From contig JAVJOU010000023.1 of NCBI GenBank assembly GCA_040216635.1, forward strand, positions 75,533 through 139,532: a stretch of 64,000 nt of DNA. The letters run 5' to 3'. Below are positions 42,603-51,000 of this stretch, in pieces (position 1 is the first letter of the stretch; each line of letters begins with the position of its first letter). Position numbers and translations under genes: made by a program. This stretch comes from UBA1479 sp040216635. Its GTDB lineage: Bacteria > Pseudomonadota > Alphaproteobacteria > Rhodospirillales > Casp-alpha2. The notes beneath the pieces were generated by a model. The model was not told the origin of the DNA. It saw nothing but the letters and a program-made list of their open reading frames with translations, and did not search any database.

Positions 42603-43514
42603 ATGACACTCTCCACCGTCGGTTTTATCGGCCTCGGCACCATGGGCCGGGGCATGGCGCTGAACCTCGTGAAGGCCGCGCAAGCGGTCTATGTCTATGA
42701 CCCCGTGCCCGATGCGGTGAAGCTCCTGACCGATGCGGGCGCCGTCGCTTGCGCCAGTCCCGCCGAGGTCGCGGAAAAGGCGGGCACGGTGGTGATCTGC
42801 GTGCCCGACGCCCCGCAGGTCAGAGAGGCCATGTTCGGCCCGGGCGGAAACGGCCCCGGCGGTATTGCCGATGCGGAACGGGACGGCATCACGGTTCTGG
42901 ACGCCACCACCATGAAACGCCCGGACGCACTGTCGATCGCCGAAGACGCGGCGGAAAAAGGCATCGCCTATTGGGATTGTCCGATTTCGGGCCTGCCCAA
43001 GCGTGCCGCCGACGGCACCCTGACGATCATGTTCGGGGGGACGGATGCGGCCTATGACGCCGCGTTGCCATTCCTCAATGTCTGCGGCAAGGACATCATC
43101 CATGCCGGACCCATTGGGGCGGGGCAGGCCATGAAGGGCCTGAACAATGTGATCTATGACATCAACATCGCCGCGTTCTGCGAGCTTCTGCCGCTGGCGC
43201 AGAAGGCGGGGATGAGTGTTGACGCGCTTGAAAAACTGGTTCTGACGGGAAGTTCTCGGTCGTTCGCGTCGGAGCATTTCGTGCCCAAGATATTGAACGA
43301 CGACTTCGACGGCGATTTCCCCATGGAGTGGGCTTACAAGGACATTCTGAACGTGCAAAGTCTGGCCAGGGACACGGGCGCGGATACGCCGCTGGCCGAT
43401 GCCATGACCGGGATTTACGACCGCACCATCGAAGCCGGATACGGGATGGCGCCCAAAAGCTCGATGATCCGCATCTACGAACAAGCTCTGGGGGTGAAGT
43501 TCAGAAAGGCATGA
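42603..43514 (+). CDS. 3-hydroxyisobutyrate dehydrogenase-family NAD(P)-dependent oxidoreductase
   Basis: 303 residues from ATG 42603 (AAAGGAAACCTCC upstream). beta-Hydroxyacid dehydrogenase family: Rossmann VGFIGLGTMGRGMALNLV (about 5-22), the substrate motif DCPISGLPKRAADGTLTIM (family: SGG), and the catalytic Lys178 in GQAMKGLNN, with C-terminal helices. Members act on 3-hydroxyisobutyrate, tartronate semialdehyde, threonate or related acids. The Gly-Leu-Pro-Lys variation at the substrate loop deviates from the classical SGGxxGA, so the substrate is uncertain. Free-standing between the kinase and the PAS array. Confidence 0.88.
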   Translation: MTLSTVGFIGLGTMGRGMALNLVKAAQAVYVYDPVPDAVKLLTDAGAVACASPAEVAEKAGTVVICVPDAPQVREAMFGPGGNGPGGIADAERDGITVLDATTMKRPDALSIAEDAAEKGIAYWDCPISGLPKRAADGTLTIMFGGTDAAYDAALPFLNVCGKDIIHAGPIGAGQAMKGLNNVIYDINIAAFCELLPLAQKAGMSVDALEKLVLTGSSRSFASEHFVPKILNDDFDGDFPMEWAYKDILNVQSLARDTGADTPLADAMTGIYDRTIEAGYGMAPKSSMIRIYEQALGVKFRKA

Positions 43515-43569
43515 CCGATTAGGGGTGAGTGACGGAATGCCGTCAAGAAACGGTTAGGGAAAACGTCGC

Positions 43570-44103
43570 GTGCAGCAGAACGAAAGCCGAAGCCATTTGA
43601 TGTATTCCCGGTTCTACGAGGCCGGGAATGACCATATGTTCCAGGCTCCCATGACTCGCCGACTGCTTCAATATTGGCGGGAAAAGGCCGGCGCTCACCG
43701 CCGCCCGGCATGGCGGGATATCAACCTGATCGATATCTATGACATCGCGCCCAACATGATGGTCCGCGACGCGGTTGATGGAGGGCGGGATTTCCTCTGC
43801 CGGTTCTGCGGAACCGGACTTGTGTCGATCCTAGGCATGGATCCCACGGGGCGGCGACTGGGCGATGTCTATGACGATGCCGGCCGAGATATGATGCTAG
43901 AGCGCTACCGTCTTGTGATGGAGAAAGATGCCCCCGTACGCGTGGTCGGTTACGTTCGTGTGGTCGAACGTAACCTGCCGACCGGGTTTGAATGCGTGAT
44001 GTTGCCCACCGGCGGGGATGGGGAAGGCGTGCAGACCGTTATGATGGTGCTGGATTTTTCTTATGAGCCTTCGGTCGAAGAAGCGCATAAACCCGAAGTT
44101 TGA
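43570..44103 (+). CDS. PAS_5-type PAS protein, array member 1
   Basis: 177 residues from a GTG at 43570; an in-frame ATG at 43600 would give a shorter, equally plausible start. Stand-alone PAS fold: TRRLLQYWREKAGAHRRPAW, DINLIDIYDIAPNMMVRD, the core GGRDFLCRFCGTGLVSILGM, TGRRLGDVYDDAGRDMM, and the helix-sheet end VVERNLPTGFECVMLP. There is no effector domain. It is the first of three similar genes in 1.7 kb, with a gap of 63 nt to the next. Partner and ligand are unknown. Confidence 0.85.
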   Translation: MQQNESRSHLMYSRFYEAGNDHMFQAPMTRRLLQYWREKAGAHRRPAWRDINLIDIYDIAPNMMVRDAVDGGRDFLCRFCGTGLVSILGMDPTGRRLGDVYDDAGRDMMLERYRLVMEKDAPVRVVGYVRVVERNLPTGFECVMLPTGGDGEGVQTVMMVLDFSYEPSVEEAHKPEV

Positions 44104-44166
44104 GTTAAACGCCTAGCCATCTGGCGGCTTTGCAGGTGCCTGTAATTGGTGCATAAAACTGTATAG

Positions 44167-44715
44167 TTGCACTTGGACAGATGGTATCGCGCTCAATTGA
44201 CTGAATTTGACCCCAGGCAAATGGCTTCGCAGTTCGCCGCGGCCGAAGATGAGGCCTTCGTGTCGCCGAAATGCCGGCGTCTCTTGTCTTATTGGCGCGA
44301 CAAGGCGGGGGGTCGGGTGCGCGCGGCATGGCGCGATATTAATCTCATCGATCTCTACGATATCGCTCCGTTCATCACCGTCCGTGACGTGGTTGATGGC
44401 GGCCGTGAATTCCGCTGCCGGTATTGTGGAACCGGGTTGGTCGAGGTCACGGGGTTCGAATTGACGGGCGGGCTTCTTTCGGAAAATTACGCACCCGCCG
44501 GTGCCGAGATCATGTTGAAACGGTATAGGGCGACCATCGACGCAGGTGGGCCGCTTCGTATCGTGGGCTTTCTCAGGACGGTGGAAAAGAACCTGCCGAC
44601 CGGGTTCGAATCGGTCACCCTGCCGTTGGATGGCGATAGCGGCACCATCGCCCATATTCTTTCTGTCCACGATTTCGACTATGAACCCAGGCTCGGGGAA
44701 ATCAACGGGCTGTAA
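44167..44715 (+). CDS. PAS_5-type PAS protein, array member 2
   Basis: 182 residues if read from the TTG at 44167; ATG 44221 gives 164 and would align equally well with its paralogs, so the start is open. The same order: CRRLLSYWRDKAGGRVRAAW, DINLIDLYDIAPFITVRD, GGREFRCRYCGTGLVEVTGF, and VEKNLPTGFESVTLP. It has a Cys pair (RCRYCGTG) shared with member 1 (CRFCGTG) but not with member 3. The genes may be one transcription unit. Function unknown. Confidence 0.82.
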   Translation: MHLDRWYRAQLTEFDPRQMASQFAAAEDEAFVSPKCRRLLSYWRDKAGGRVRAAWRDINLIDLYDIAPFITVRDVVDGGREFRCRYCGTGLVEVTGFELTGGLLSENYAPAGAEIMLKRYRATIDAGGPLRIVGFLRTVEKNLPTGFESVTLPLDGDSGTIAHILSVHDFDYEPRLGEINGL

Positions 44716-44733
44716 GTGTAAGGGGTGTCTAAT

Positions 44734-45249
44734 ATGACGGAAGAAAACGTCTCTGAAACGACCGTCGGTTTAACCGTAAGCACAGATTTCAGATCGTCCA
44801 TTACGCGCGCGATGCTCGAATACTGGCGGGGTGTGAGCGGGGACAGGGCGTTACCCGGTTGGACGGATATCCAATTGATCGACATCTATTCACTTGCTCC
44901 GCATATCGTCGTGCGCGATGTGGTCGACGGCGGCCGCGAATTTCGATGCCGGTTCTCGGGCACGACAACGACGGCGGTGTTGGGCATCGAGGCGACGGGA
45001 AAACTGATCAGCGATACGTACAGTCCCCGTGCGACAGCTTTGATTTTGGCCCGTTACCGGCGGGCAATGGAAGCGGCCGCGCCGGTCCGTTTTGTCGGCT
45101 ACGTGCAGGCGGTCGAAAAGAACCTGCCCACGCCATACGAAGCGGCTTATCTGCCCCTTGCCGGGCTGGACGGTTCAGTCGGTCATATCATCGTGGCCTA
45201 TGACTTCGATTACGAACCGCTGCCCGACGAAATTTCCAGCCCGAAATAA
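44734..45249 (+). CDS. PAS_5-type PAS protein, array member 3
   Basis: 171 residues from ATG 44734, with AAGGGG upstream; a GTG at 44725 is a poorer option. The core is shared with its neighbours: ITRAMLEYWRGVSGDRALPGW, DIQLIDIYSLAPHIVVRD, GGREFRCRFSGTTTTAVLGI, and VEKNLPTPYEAAYLPLAG. The Cys-X-X-Cys of the other two members is here Cys-X-X-Ser (CRFSGT). It ends 6 nt before the convergent RND permease stop. It may work with the upstream members, but there is no direct sign of a shared partner. Confidence 0.85.
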   Translation: MTEENVSETTVGLTVSTDFRSSITRAMLEYWRGVSGDRALPGWTDIQLIDIYSLAPHIVVRDVVDGGREFRCRFSGTTTTAVLGIEATGKLISDTYSPRATALILARYRRAMEAAAPVRFVGYVQAVEKNLPTPYEAAYLPLAGLDGSVGHIIVAYDFDYEPLPDEISSPK

Positions 45250-45254
45250 TTGTC

Positions 45255-48200
45255 TCAGGCCGGTGGCGCGCCACGGCGCAAGAGACCGCGCAGACGATCC
45301 GCCATCCAGCGGCATACGACGTAGAACGTGGGCGTGAAGATCAATCCGAAGAACGTGACACCGACCATGCCGGAAAACACGGTGGTCCCCAGTGCCTGGC
45401 GCATTTCCGCCCCCGCCCCATCGGCGATCATCAAGGGAACCACACCCAGGATGAAGGCGAAGGAAGTCATCAGGATCGGGCGCAGGCGGGTATGTGCCGC
45501 CGCAATTGCGGCTTCGGCGGCGGTCATGCCTTCTTCCTCACCCTGTTTGGCGAATTCCACGATCAGGATCGCGTTCTTGGCGGCCAATGCGATTAACACG
45601 ACGAAGCCGACCTGGGCCAGGATGTTGGAATCCATTCCCCGCAGATTAAGCCCCACGATCGACGCCAGCAGGCACATGGGCACGATCAGGATCACCGCAA
45701 GCGGCAGGGCCCAGCTTTCATAAAGGGCCGCCAGCAGCAGGAACACGAACACGACGGCAAGGACAAAGGCGAACATCGCCGTGTCGCCGGCGAGTTGTTG
45801 CTGCAGGGCGATTTCCGTCCATTCGAAGCTGAAACCGTCGGGCAGGACCTTTTCCGCCAAAGCTTCGACCTTGGCCAGGCTTTCACTGGTGGAAATGCTG
45901 GGCAGTTTGGCGCCCTGGACCTCGGCGGCGGGATACAGGTTATATCGCGGTACGCGGTGGGGCCCCGTGATGTCGCGGAAGGTTGCGACGGAACCGATCG
46001 GCACCATGGCGCCATTGGTTGAACGGGTGCGCAGTTTGGCCACGTCGCCCGGCTCGTCCCGGAATTCGCCGTCGGCTTGCGCCGTCACGCGGAAGGTCCG
46101 GCCCAGGAAGTTGAAATCGTTGACATAGGCCGATCCGATATAAACTTCGAGTGCTTCGAGCACGCGTTCCACGGGTACGTCCAGCATTTCGGCCTTTACC
46201 CGGTCGACGTCGGCGTAGATTTTCGGCGTGGCCGAATTGAACAGCGAGAACACCCGGGTCAGGCCCGGTTCCTGATTGGCCGCTTGAACCAGCGACTGTG
46301 CCGCCCCTTGCAGGGCGTCGATCCCGCGCCCGCGGCGGTCCTGCACATAGCCTTTCCAGCCGCCGCCGCGGCCGATGCCGCGCACGGGCGGCGGGGCGAC
46401 CAGGAAGATGGCGGCGTCCTGGATCTGGAACAGTTGTCCCTGCAGCTCACCCAGGACCTTGTTGACGGTGGCCCCGCGTTTGTCGCGTTCGGCGATCGGC
46501 TTCATGGGCACGAAGATCGCACCGCCGTTGGGGGCATTGGTGAAGGTCGCGGCATCGAACCCGGCGAAGCCCACGGCGTGTTCCACATCCGGGTGCTCCA
46601 GGATGATATCGATGGCGCGGCGCACGACTTCGTCCGTGCGTGCCAGGGACGATCCCGCCGGCAATTGCACGACCGTGATCAGGTAGCCCTGATCCTGTTC
46701 GGGAATGAAGCCCGTGGGCGTGGTTTTGAATTCATAGACCGTCAGGCCCAACAGGCCCGCATAGGCGGCCAGCACGATGGCGGCCTTGCGCACGAACCGC
46801 TTGGTGGCTTCGGCGTAGGCGATGTTCAGCCGTTCGAACAGCCAGTTGAACCCCTGGGAGAACTTGTCGATGGGCATCATCAAAACACGCATCACGCCCG
46901 TGCGTTCCGCTCCGCCGTGGTTGGCTTTCAGCAACAGCGCGCAAAGCGCCGGCGACAAGGTCAGTGACACGATCATGGAAATGATCGTCGCCGTCGCGAC
47001 GGTGATCGCGAACTGGCGGTAGAACTGGCCGGAGATGCCGGTAATGAACCCGGTCGGCAGGAACACGGCGACCAGGACCAGCGACATGGCGATGATGGCG
47101 CCGCCGACTTCGTCCATGGTCTTGTGGGCCGCTTCGCGCGCCGTCAGTCCCTTGGCCAGATATCGTTCCACGTTTTCGACAACGACGATGGCGTCGTCAA
47201 CCACGACCCCGATGGCAAGGACCAGGCCGAACAGGGTCAGGTTGTTGACCGAATAGCCCAGCATGCCCATCACCAGGAAGGTGCCGATCAGGGACACCGG
47301 GATGGCGACGATCGGCACGATGGCGGCGCGGAAATTCTGCAGGAAGATCAGGATCACCAGGATCACCAGAATGACCGCTTCGGCGATGGTGGTGTAGACG
47401 GCTTCGACCGAACGCGCGATGAATTCGGTCGGGTTGTAGACGATGGTGTGCTTCAGGCCGGCGGGGAAATCCTGGGCCAACTCATCCATGGTGTCGATGA
47501 GTTCCTGGGCGGTTTCCAGGGCGTTGGAACCCGGGCGCTGCATGATCACGATGGGCAGGGCCGTTGACCGGTCAAGATAGGCGGTCGTCTGATAATCCTG
47601 GGCCCCCAGTTCGACCCGCGCGATGTCGCGTACCCGCACGACACCGGTGCCGTCACCCCGTTTGACCACGATATCGCCGAACGCTTCGGGGGCGATCAGG
47701 CGACCCTGGGTTTCCACGTTCAGTTCGAATGCTGACGGGTCGGGGACGGGCAGACGGTTGATGATGCCCGAGGCGACCTGAACGTTGTTCTGGCGCAGGG
47801 CTGCGACAACCTCGCCCGCGGTCAGGCCGAAATTGGCGATGCGGTCCGGGTCAAGCCAGACACGCATGGAATAGGCGCGTTCGGCGAATACGCGGGCTTC
47901 GCCCACGCCTTCGATACGGGCCAAGCGGTCGAGGATTTGCGTGCGGGCATAGTTGGAAATGTACAACTGATCGCGCGTGCCGTCCGGTGACAGCAGGTGG
48001 ATCACCATCATCAGGTCGGGCGAGCTTTTCTTCACGGTCACGCCCAAACGGCGGACTTCTTCGGGAAGGCGTGCTTCGGCGATGGCGACCCGATTTTGAA
48101 CCTGAACCTGGGCATCATCCAGATTGGTGCCCAGCTTGAAGGTCACCTGCAGGTTCAACACGCCGTCGCCGGTTGCTTCCGATTTGGCGTAGAGCATCCC

Positions 48201-48425
48201 TTCGACGCCGTTGATTTCCTGTTCCAGCGGCGTCGCCACAGTGGCGGCGACGGTTTCCGCTGACGCACCGGGATAGGTTGCCGAAATCTGGATGGTCGGC
48301 GGCGCGATTTCAGGATACTGGGCGACCGGAAGGCTCAGGTAGGCGATGAACCCCAGCAGGGTGATGAGAATCGAAATGACCGATGCGAAGATCGGATGAT
48401 CGACGAAGAAATGTGTAAAGCGCAT
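45255..48425 (-). CDS. RND efflux pump permease (HAE1/AcrB-MexF type)
   Basis: 1056 residues, standard for hydrophobe/amphiphile exporters. Twelve membrane segments and two large periplasmic loops. N-terminus MRFTHFFVDHPIFASVISIL with AYLSLPVAQYPEIAPPTIQI; proton-relay acid pair in TM4 (AIGVVVDDAIVVVENVER); the second half has FVVLIALAAKNAILIVEFAK. It exports drugs, dyes or solvents with the adaptor encoded just upstream. The substrate cannot be predicted. The gene follows the adaptor with a 6-nt gap; the outer-membrane channel is missing from the operon and must be encoded elsewhere. Confidence 0.95.
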   Translation of the reverse strand: MRFTHFFVDHPIFASVISILITLLGFIAYLSLPVAQYPEIAPPTIQISATYPGASAETVAATVATPLEQEINGVEGMLYAKSEATGDGVLNLQVTFKLGTNLDDAQVQVQNRVAIAEARLPEEVRRLGVTVKKSSPDLMMVIHLLSPDGTRDQLYISNYARTQILDRLARIEGVGEARVFAERAYSMRVWLDPDRIANFGLTAGEVVAALRQNNVQVASGIINRLPVPDPSAFELNVETQGRLIAPEAFGDIVVKRGDGTGVVRVRDIARVELGAQDYQTTAYLDRSTALPIVIMQRPGSNALETAQELIDTMDELAQDFPAGLKHTIVYNPTEFIARSVEAVYTTIAEAVILVILVILIFLQNFRAAIVPIVAIPVSLIGTFLVMGMLGYSVNNLTLFGLVLAIGVVVDDAIVVVENVERYLAKGLTAREAAHKTMDEVGGAIIAMSLVLVAVFLPTGFITGISGQFYRQFAITVATATIISMIVSLTLSPALCALLLKANHGGAERTGVMRVLMMPIDKFSQGFNWLFERLNIAYAEATKRFVRKAAIVLAAYAGLLGLTVYEFKTTPTGFIPEQDQGYLITVVQLPAGSSLARTDEVVRRAIDIILEHPDVEHAVGFAGFDAATFTNAPNGGAIFVPMKPIAERDKRGATVNKVLGELQGQLFQIQDAAIFLVAPPPVRGIGRGGGWKGYVQDRRGRGIDALQGAAQSLVQAANQEPGLTRVFSLFNSATPKIYADVDRVKAEMLDVPVERVLEALEVYIGSAYVNDFNFLGRTFRVTAQADGEFRDEPGDVAKLRTRSTNGAMVPIGSVATFRDITGPHRVPRYNLYPAAEVQGAKLPSISTSESLAKVEALAEKVLPDGFSFEWTEIALQQQLAGDTAMFAFVLAVVFVFLLLAALYESWALPLAVILIVPMCLLASIVGLNLRGMDSNILAQVGFVVLIALAAKNAILIVEFAKQGEEEGMTAAEAAIAAAHTRLRPILMTSFAFILGVVPLMIADGAGAEMRQALGTTVFSGMVGVTFFGLIFTPTFYVVCRWMADRLRGLLRRGAPPA

Positions 48426-48431
48426 GAGACG

Positions 48432-49613
48432 TCAGGACCCCGACCGAACCAGAATTGTGCCGTCTTCCTGGATGTCCGCTTCCTTGGCCAGGACTTTGCC
48501 GCCGGGACGGGCCCGTTGGATGCCTTTCACGACGACATTGTCGCTTGGGCCGATACCGCCATGCACGATGCGAAGGCCGTTATGCAGGGGGCCCAGGTCG
48601 ACCGGAACACCTTTGACGGTGCCGTCACCGTCGACGGTCATGACCAGTTTCTGGCTTTGATCCGACACCACGGCGGCGTCGGGTATAAGGATCGCTTCAT
48701 ATTCGTCGGAGCCGATCAGACGCAGTCGGCCGAACACGCCGGGCACCAGAAACCCGTCCGGGTTGGGGAACTGGGCTTGGGCACGAATGGTGCCTGAATT
48801 GGGCGACAGTTCGTTATCGACGAAGTTCATGCGGCCTTCGCGCTTGAATTCCTTTTCGTCCATCAGGCGCACAAAAACCGGGTTGGACGTTTCGCGTGAC
48901 GATTCCCGCTGTCCGGTGGCATGCAGGCGCGAATATTTAAGGAATTCCGATTCGGATGCGGAAAATGTGAACAGGATCGGGTCGATGGAAACCAGGGTCG
49001 TCAGCAGGGTCGACTGGGCGGATCCGCCTTCGACCAGATTGCCCACATCGACACGGGCATCGGAAATACGCCCTGAAATCGGTGCCTTGACCTGAGTGAA
49101 TTCCAGATTCAGGCGGGCGATGCGAACCTGGGCCTGGGTCGACAGAACCGTGGTGCGTGCGGTTTCCAATTCGGCCCGGCGCTGATCAAAGGTCTCGCGG
49201 GAAATATTGTTGCGTTTCAACAGGCTGTCGGCGCGTTTGAATTCCCGTTCCGCCAAATCGAGGCGGGTTTTGGCGGCTTCCAGCGACGCCCGGGAGACAT
49301 CAAGCTGTGCCTCGAACGGGCGCGGGTCGATGACGAACAACAGATCTCCCTGAGCCACCAGGTCGCCGTCCTTGAAATGCACGGATTCGAGGAAACCGGA
49401 AACACGGGCACGAATTTCGACCCGGTTGGTGGCTTCGAACCGGCCCGTGTATTCGTCCCATTCGACGATTTTTTTCACCAATGGCTTGGCCACGGTCACG
49501 GGCATGGGGCCTTGCTGTGCGGCGGCGGGATGGGCGGCTGCGGCAAAAACAAGGGCCGTTGCGGCAAGGACTTGGATAGACAAACGGGGGAGCGTGCGGA
49601 GAAAGGTCATCAT
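48432..49613 (-). CDS. RND periplasmic adaptor (membrane fusion protein, MexE/AcrA-like)
   Basis: 393 residues. Signal peptide (LRTLPRLSIQVLAATALVFAAAAHPAAA, cut near residue 32) and no lipobox Cys, unlike AcrA. Lipoyl half-motifs (RVSGFLESVHFKDGDLVAQG and VKAPISGRISDARVDVGNLV) flank a coiled-coil hairpin (residues about 105-165), then beta-barrel and membrane-proximal domains. It joins the permease encoded downstream to an outer-membrane channel. First gene of a two-gene operon. The upstream region has an inverted repeat (49685-49706) that could be a repressor site; no regulator gene is adjacent. Confidence 0.94.
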   Translation of the reverse strand: MMTFLRTLPRLSIQVLAATALVFAAAAHPAAAQQGPMPVTVAKPLVKKIVEWDEYTGRFEATNRVEIRARVSGFLESVHFKDGDLVAQGDLLFVIDPRPFEAQLDVSRASLEAAKTRLDLAEREFKRADSLLKRNNISRETFDQRRAELETARTTVLSTQAQVRIARLNLEFTQVKAPISGRISDARVDVGNLVEGGSAQSTLLTTLVSIDPILFTFSASESEFLKYSRLHATGQRESSRETSNPVFVRLMDEKEFKREGRMNFVDNELSPNSGTIRAQAQFPNPDGFLVPGVFGRLRLIGSDEYEAILIPDAAVVSDQSQKLVMTVDGDGTVKGVPVDLGPLHNGLRIVHGGIGPSDNVVVKGIQRARPGGKVLAKEADIQEDGTILVRSGS

Positions 49614-49684
49614 GAGAAGGGCTCTCTGATTTTTAACAGAATAACGGTTCCGGTTAGGCGTAAAAAAAACCGGGCCGGCGCCCG

Positions 49685-49706
49685 TGTTGAATATGAGCGC
49701 TCAACA
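49685..49706. promoter_or_regulatory. Inverted repeat upstream of the RND pump genes
   Basis: TGTTGA and TCAACA arms spaced by 10 nt, centred about 82 nt before the adaptor start. A weak candidate for a TetR- or MarR-type operator. The arms are only six bases and could be chance. Confidence 0.25.
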
Positions 49707-49782
49707 TCGTCCCGGCGTGGCGAAATTTCAAGCCATAATTTTGCATTGCAGCATATATACGGCGAAGGGCAGTGCTTTTACC

Positions 49783-50466
49783 TCAGTAATTTCGTTCCTC
49801 GGCACGGAGTTTCTCGGCCCATCGCACGGCGCGGTCTTCGTCGACCGCCTGTCCGTAAAGGCCATTCAGGTAGATATCGACCAACAGGGCCATGGCCCCA
49901 AGGTGGCCCGTTTCCGCCGCCCGTTCCGTCCAGGCCACGGCGGTGGCCAGATCTTTCCTTACCCCGAACCCGTCACGATAGTATTCGCGCAGATCGAACA
50001 TGGCGATGGGGTCGCCCATGTCGGCGGCGCGCAAGGTCATTTGCGCGGCCAGGCCTGGGTTATTCAGATAGGAATACATGATCGCGAGAACGCGGTAGTC
50101 GGCGGGGCGGGGGGTGCGCAGATCAAGGACCCGTTCCATTTCACGGGCGGCGCGTTCGTACTGACGGATGAAGCCCAGCGTCCCGGCTAAATCTTCGTGG
50201 GCCTGCGGGTCATTCGGGCGCAGGGAGGTGACCCGTTCATAAGTGTCAACGGCGCCGTCAAAATCGGCGGCCTCGATCTGGGCGCGGGCGAGATTGCGCA
50301 GAATGCCGATATCGTCCGGTTGTTGGGCAAGTGCCTTGTGGCACATATCGACCTTGCCGGCCGGTGCGGCGGCGGCACAGCGTTCTGTGGGCGTCATGGC
50401 AAGGGTGGGAAATGCGCTGCCCAGGGTCAGAGCGGCGGCAAGGAGAAAGATTTTGTCGGCGTTCAC
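49783..50466 (-). CDS. Exported TPR/Sel1-like repeat protein
   Basis: 227 residues with a GTG start at 50466 that overlaps the bolA stop (GTGA). Signal peptide NADKIFLLAAALTLGSAFPTLA; mature residues about 30-225 contain TPR-like helices (CHKALAQQPDDIGILRNLARAQIEA, VTSLRPNDPQAHEDLAG) followed by Sel1-like repeats (AADMGDPIAMFDLREYYRDG, AAETGHLGAMALLVDIYLNG). These scaffolds mediate protein contacts in the periplasm or envelope. It is coupled to bolA, whose product links envelope shape to stress, but no direct role can be assigned. Confidence 0.8.
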   Translation of the reverse strand: MNADKIFLLAAALTLGSAFPTLAMTPTERCAAAAPAGKVDMCHKALAQQPDDIGILRNLARAQIEAADFDGAVDTYERVTSLRPNDPQAHEDLAGTLGFIRQYERAAREMERVLDLRTPRPADYRVLAIMYSYLNNPGLAAQMTLRAADMGDPIAMFDLREYYRDGFGVRKDLATAVAWTERAAETGHLGAMALLVDIYLNGLYGQAVDEDRAVRWAEKLRAEERNY

Positions 50467-50795
50467 CCGGCCTCGGCCTTGGAGCCGCCCATGCATTGGG
50501 GCGATTCCATAATACGGCCGCCGCGCGCCTGCCATTCGTCCGCCGTATAGGTTTCCATGGACAGGGCATGAATCGGACCGGCCAATTCGTCGGCCAGGAC
50601 GGCATTGACGGCCTGGTGGCGTTTGACGCGATTCAATCCGTCGAAACTGGGCGACACCACGATGACCTTGAAATGGCTTTCCGATCCGGGCGGCACGGCA
50701 TGCATATGGCTTTCATTGACGACTTCCAAGTGGTCGGGCGTCAGGTTTTCCGCCAATTTGCTTTCGATCGAGCGCTGAACTTGCACGGCAGGCAT
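50463..50795 (-). CDS. bolA: BolA-family protein
   Basis: 110 residues. Class II KH-like fold with the BolA signature: MPAVQVQRSIESKLAENLTP, then LEVVNESHMHAVPPGSESHFKVIVVS containing the conserved His/Ser, the RVKRHQAVNAVL segment, and PIHALSMETYTADEWQARGG with a conserved His for [2Fe-2S] sharing with a CGFS glutaredoxin. The C-terminal tail (PQCMGGSKAEAG) carries a Cys. BolA-Grx pairs are involved in iron-sulfur handling and stress. No grxD or ibaG partner is adjacent. It is coupled to a TPR protein gene downstream. Confidence 0.92.
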   Translation of the reverse strand: MPAVQVQRSIESKLAENLTPDHLEVVNESHMHAVPPGSESHFKVIVVSPSFDGLNRVKRHQAVNAVLADELAGPIHALSMETYTADEWQARGGRIMESPQCMGGSKAEAG

Positions 50796-51000
50796 CCTTG
50801 TTTTCGGGTGTCTTAAGCCCTTAATTTAGGGGGGCGGGGCCGAACCGACAAGTTTTCCCCGTTAACCCCGATTTTTCCCCTTTTGGCGGCTTGCCCTGGG
50901 ACCGGCGACGGGCTATTCATGCCGCAGCCGCCCGATCCTGATATCCGGCCAGATTCCCTGGGCCGACGGGTGGCGGCGACGTCCGCTTCAGGAGACTTCC

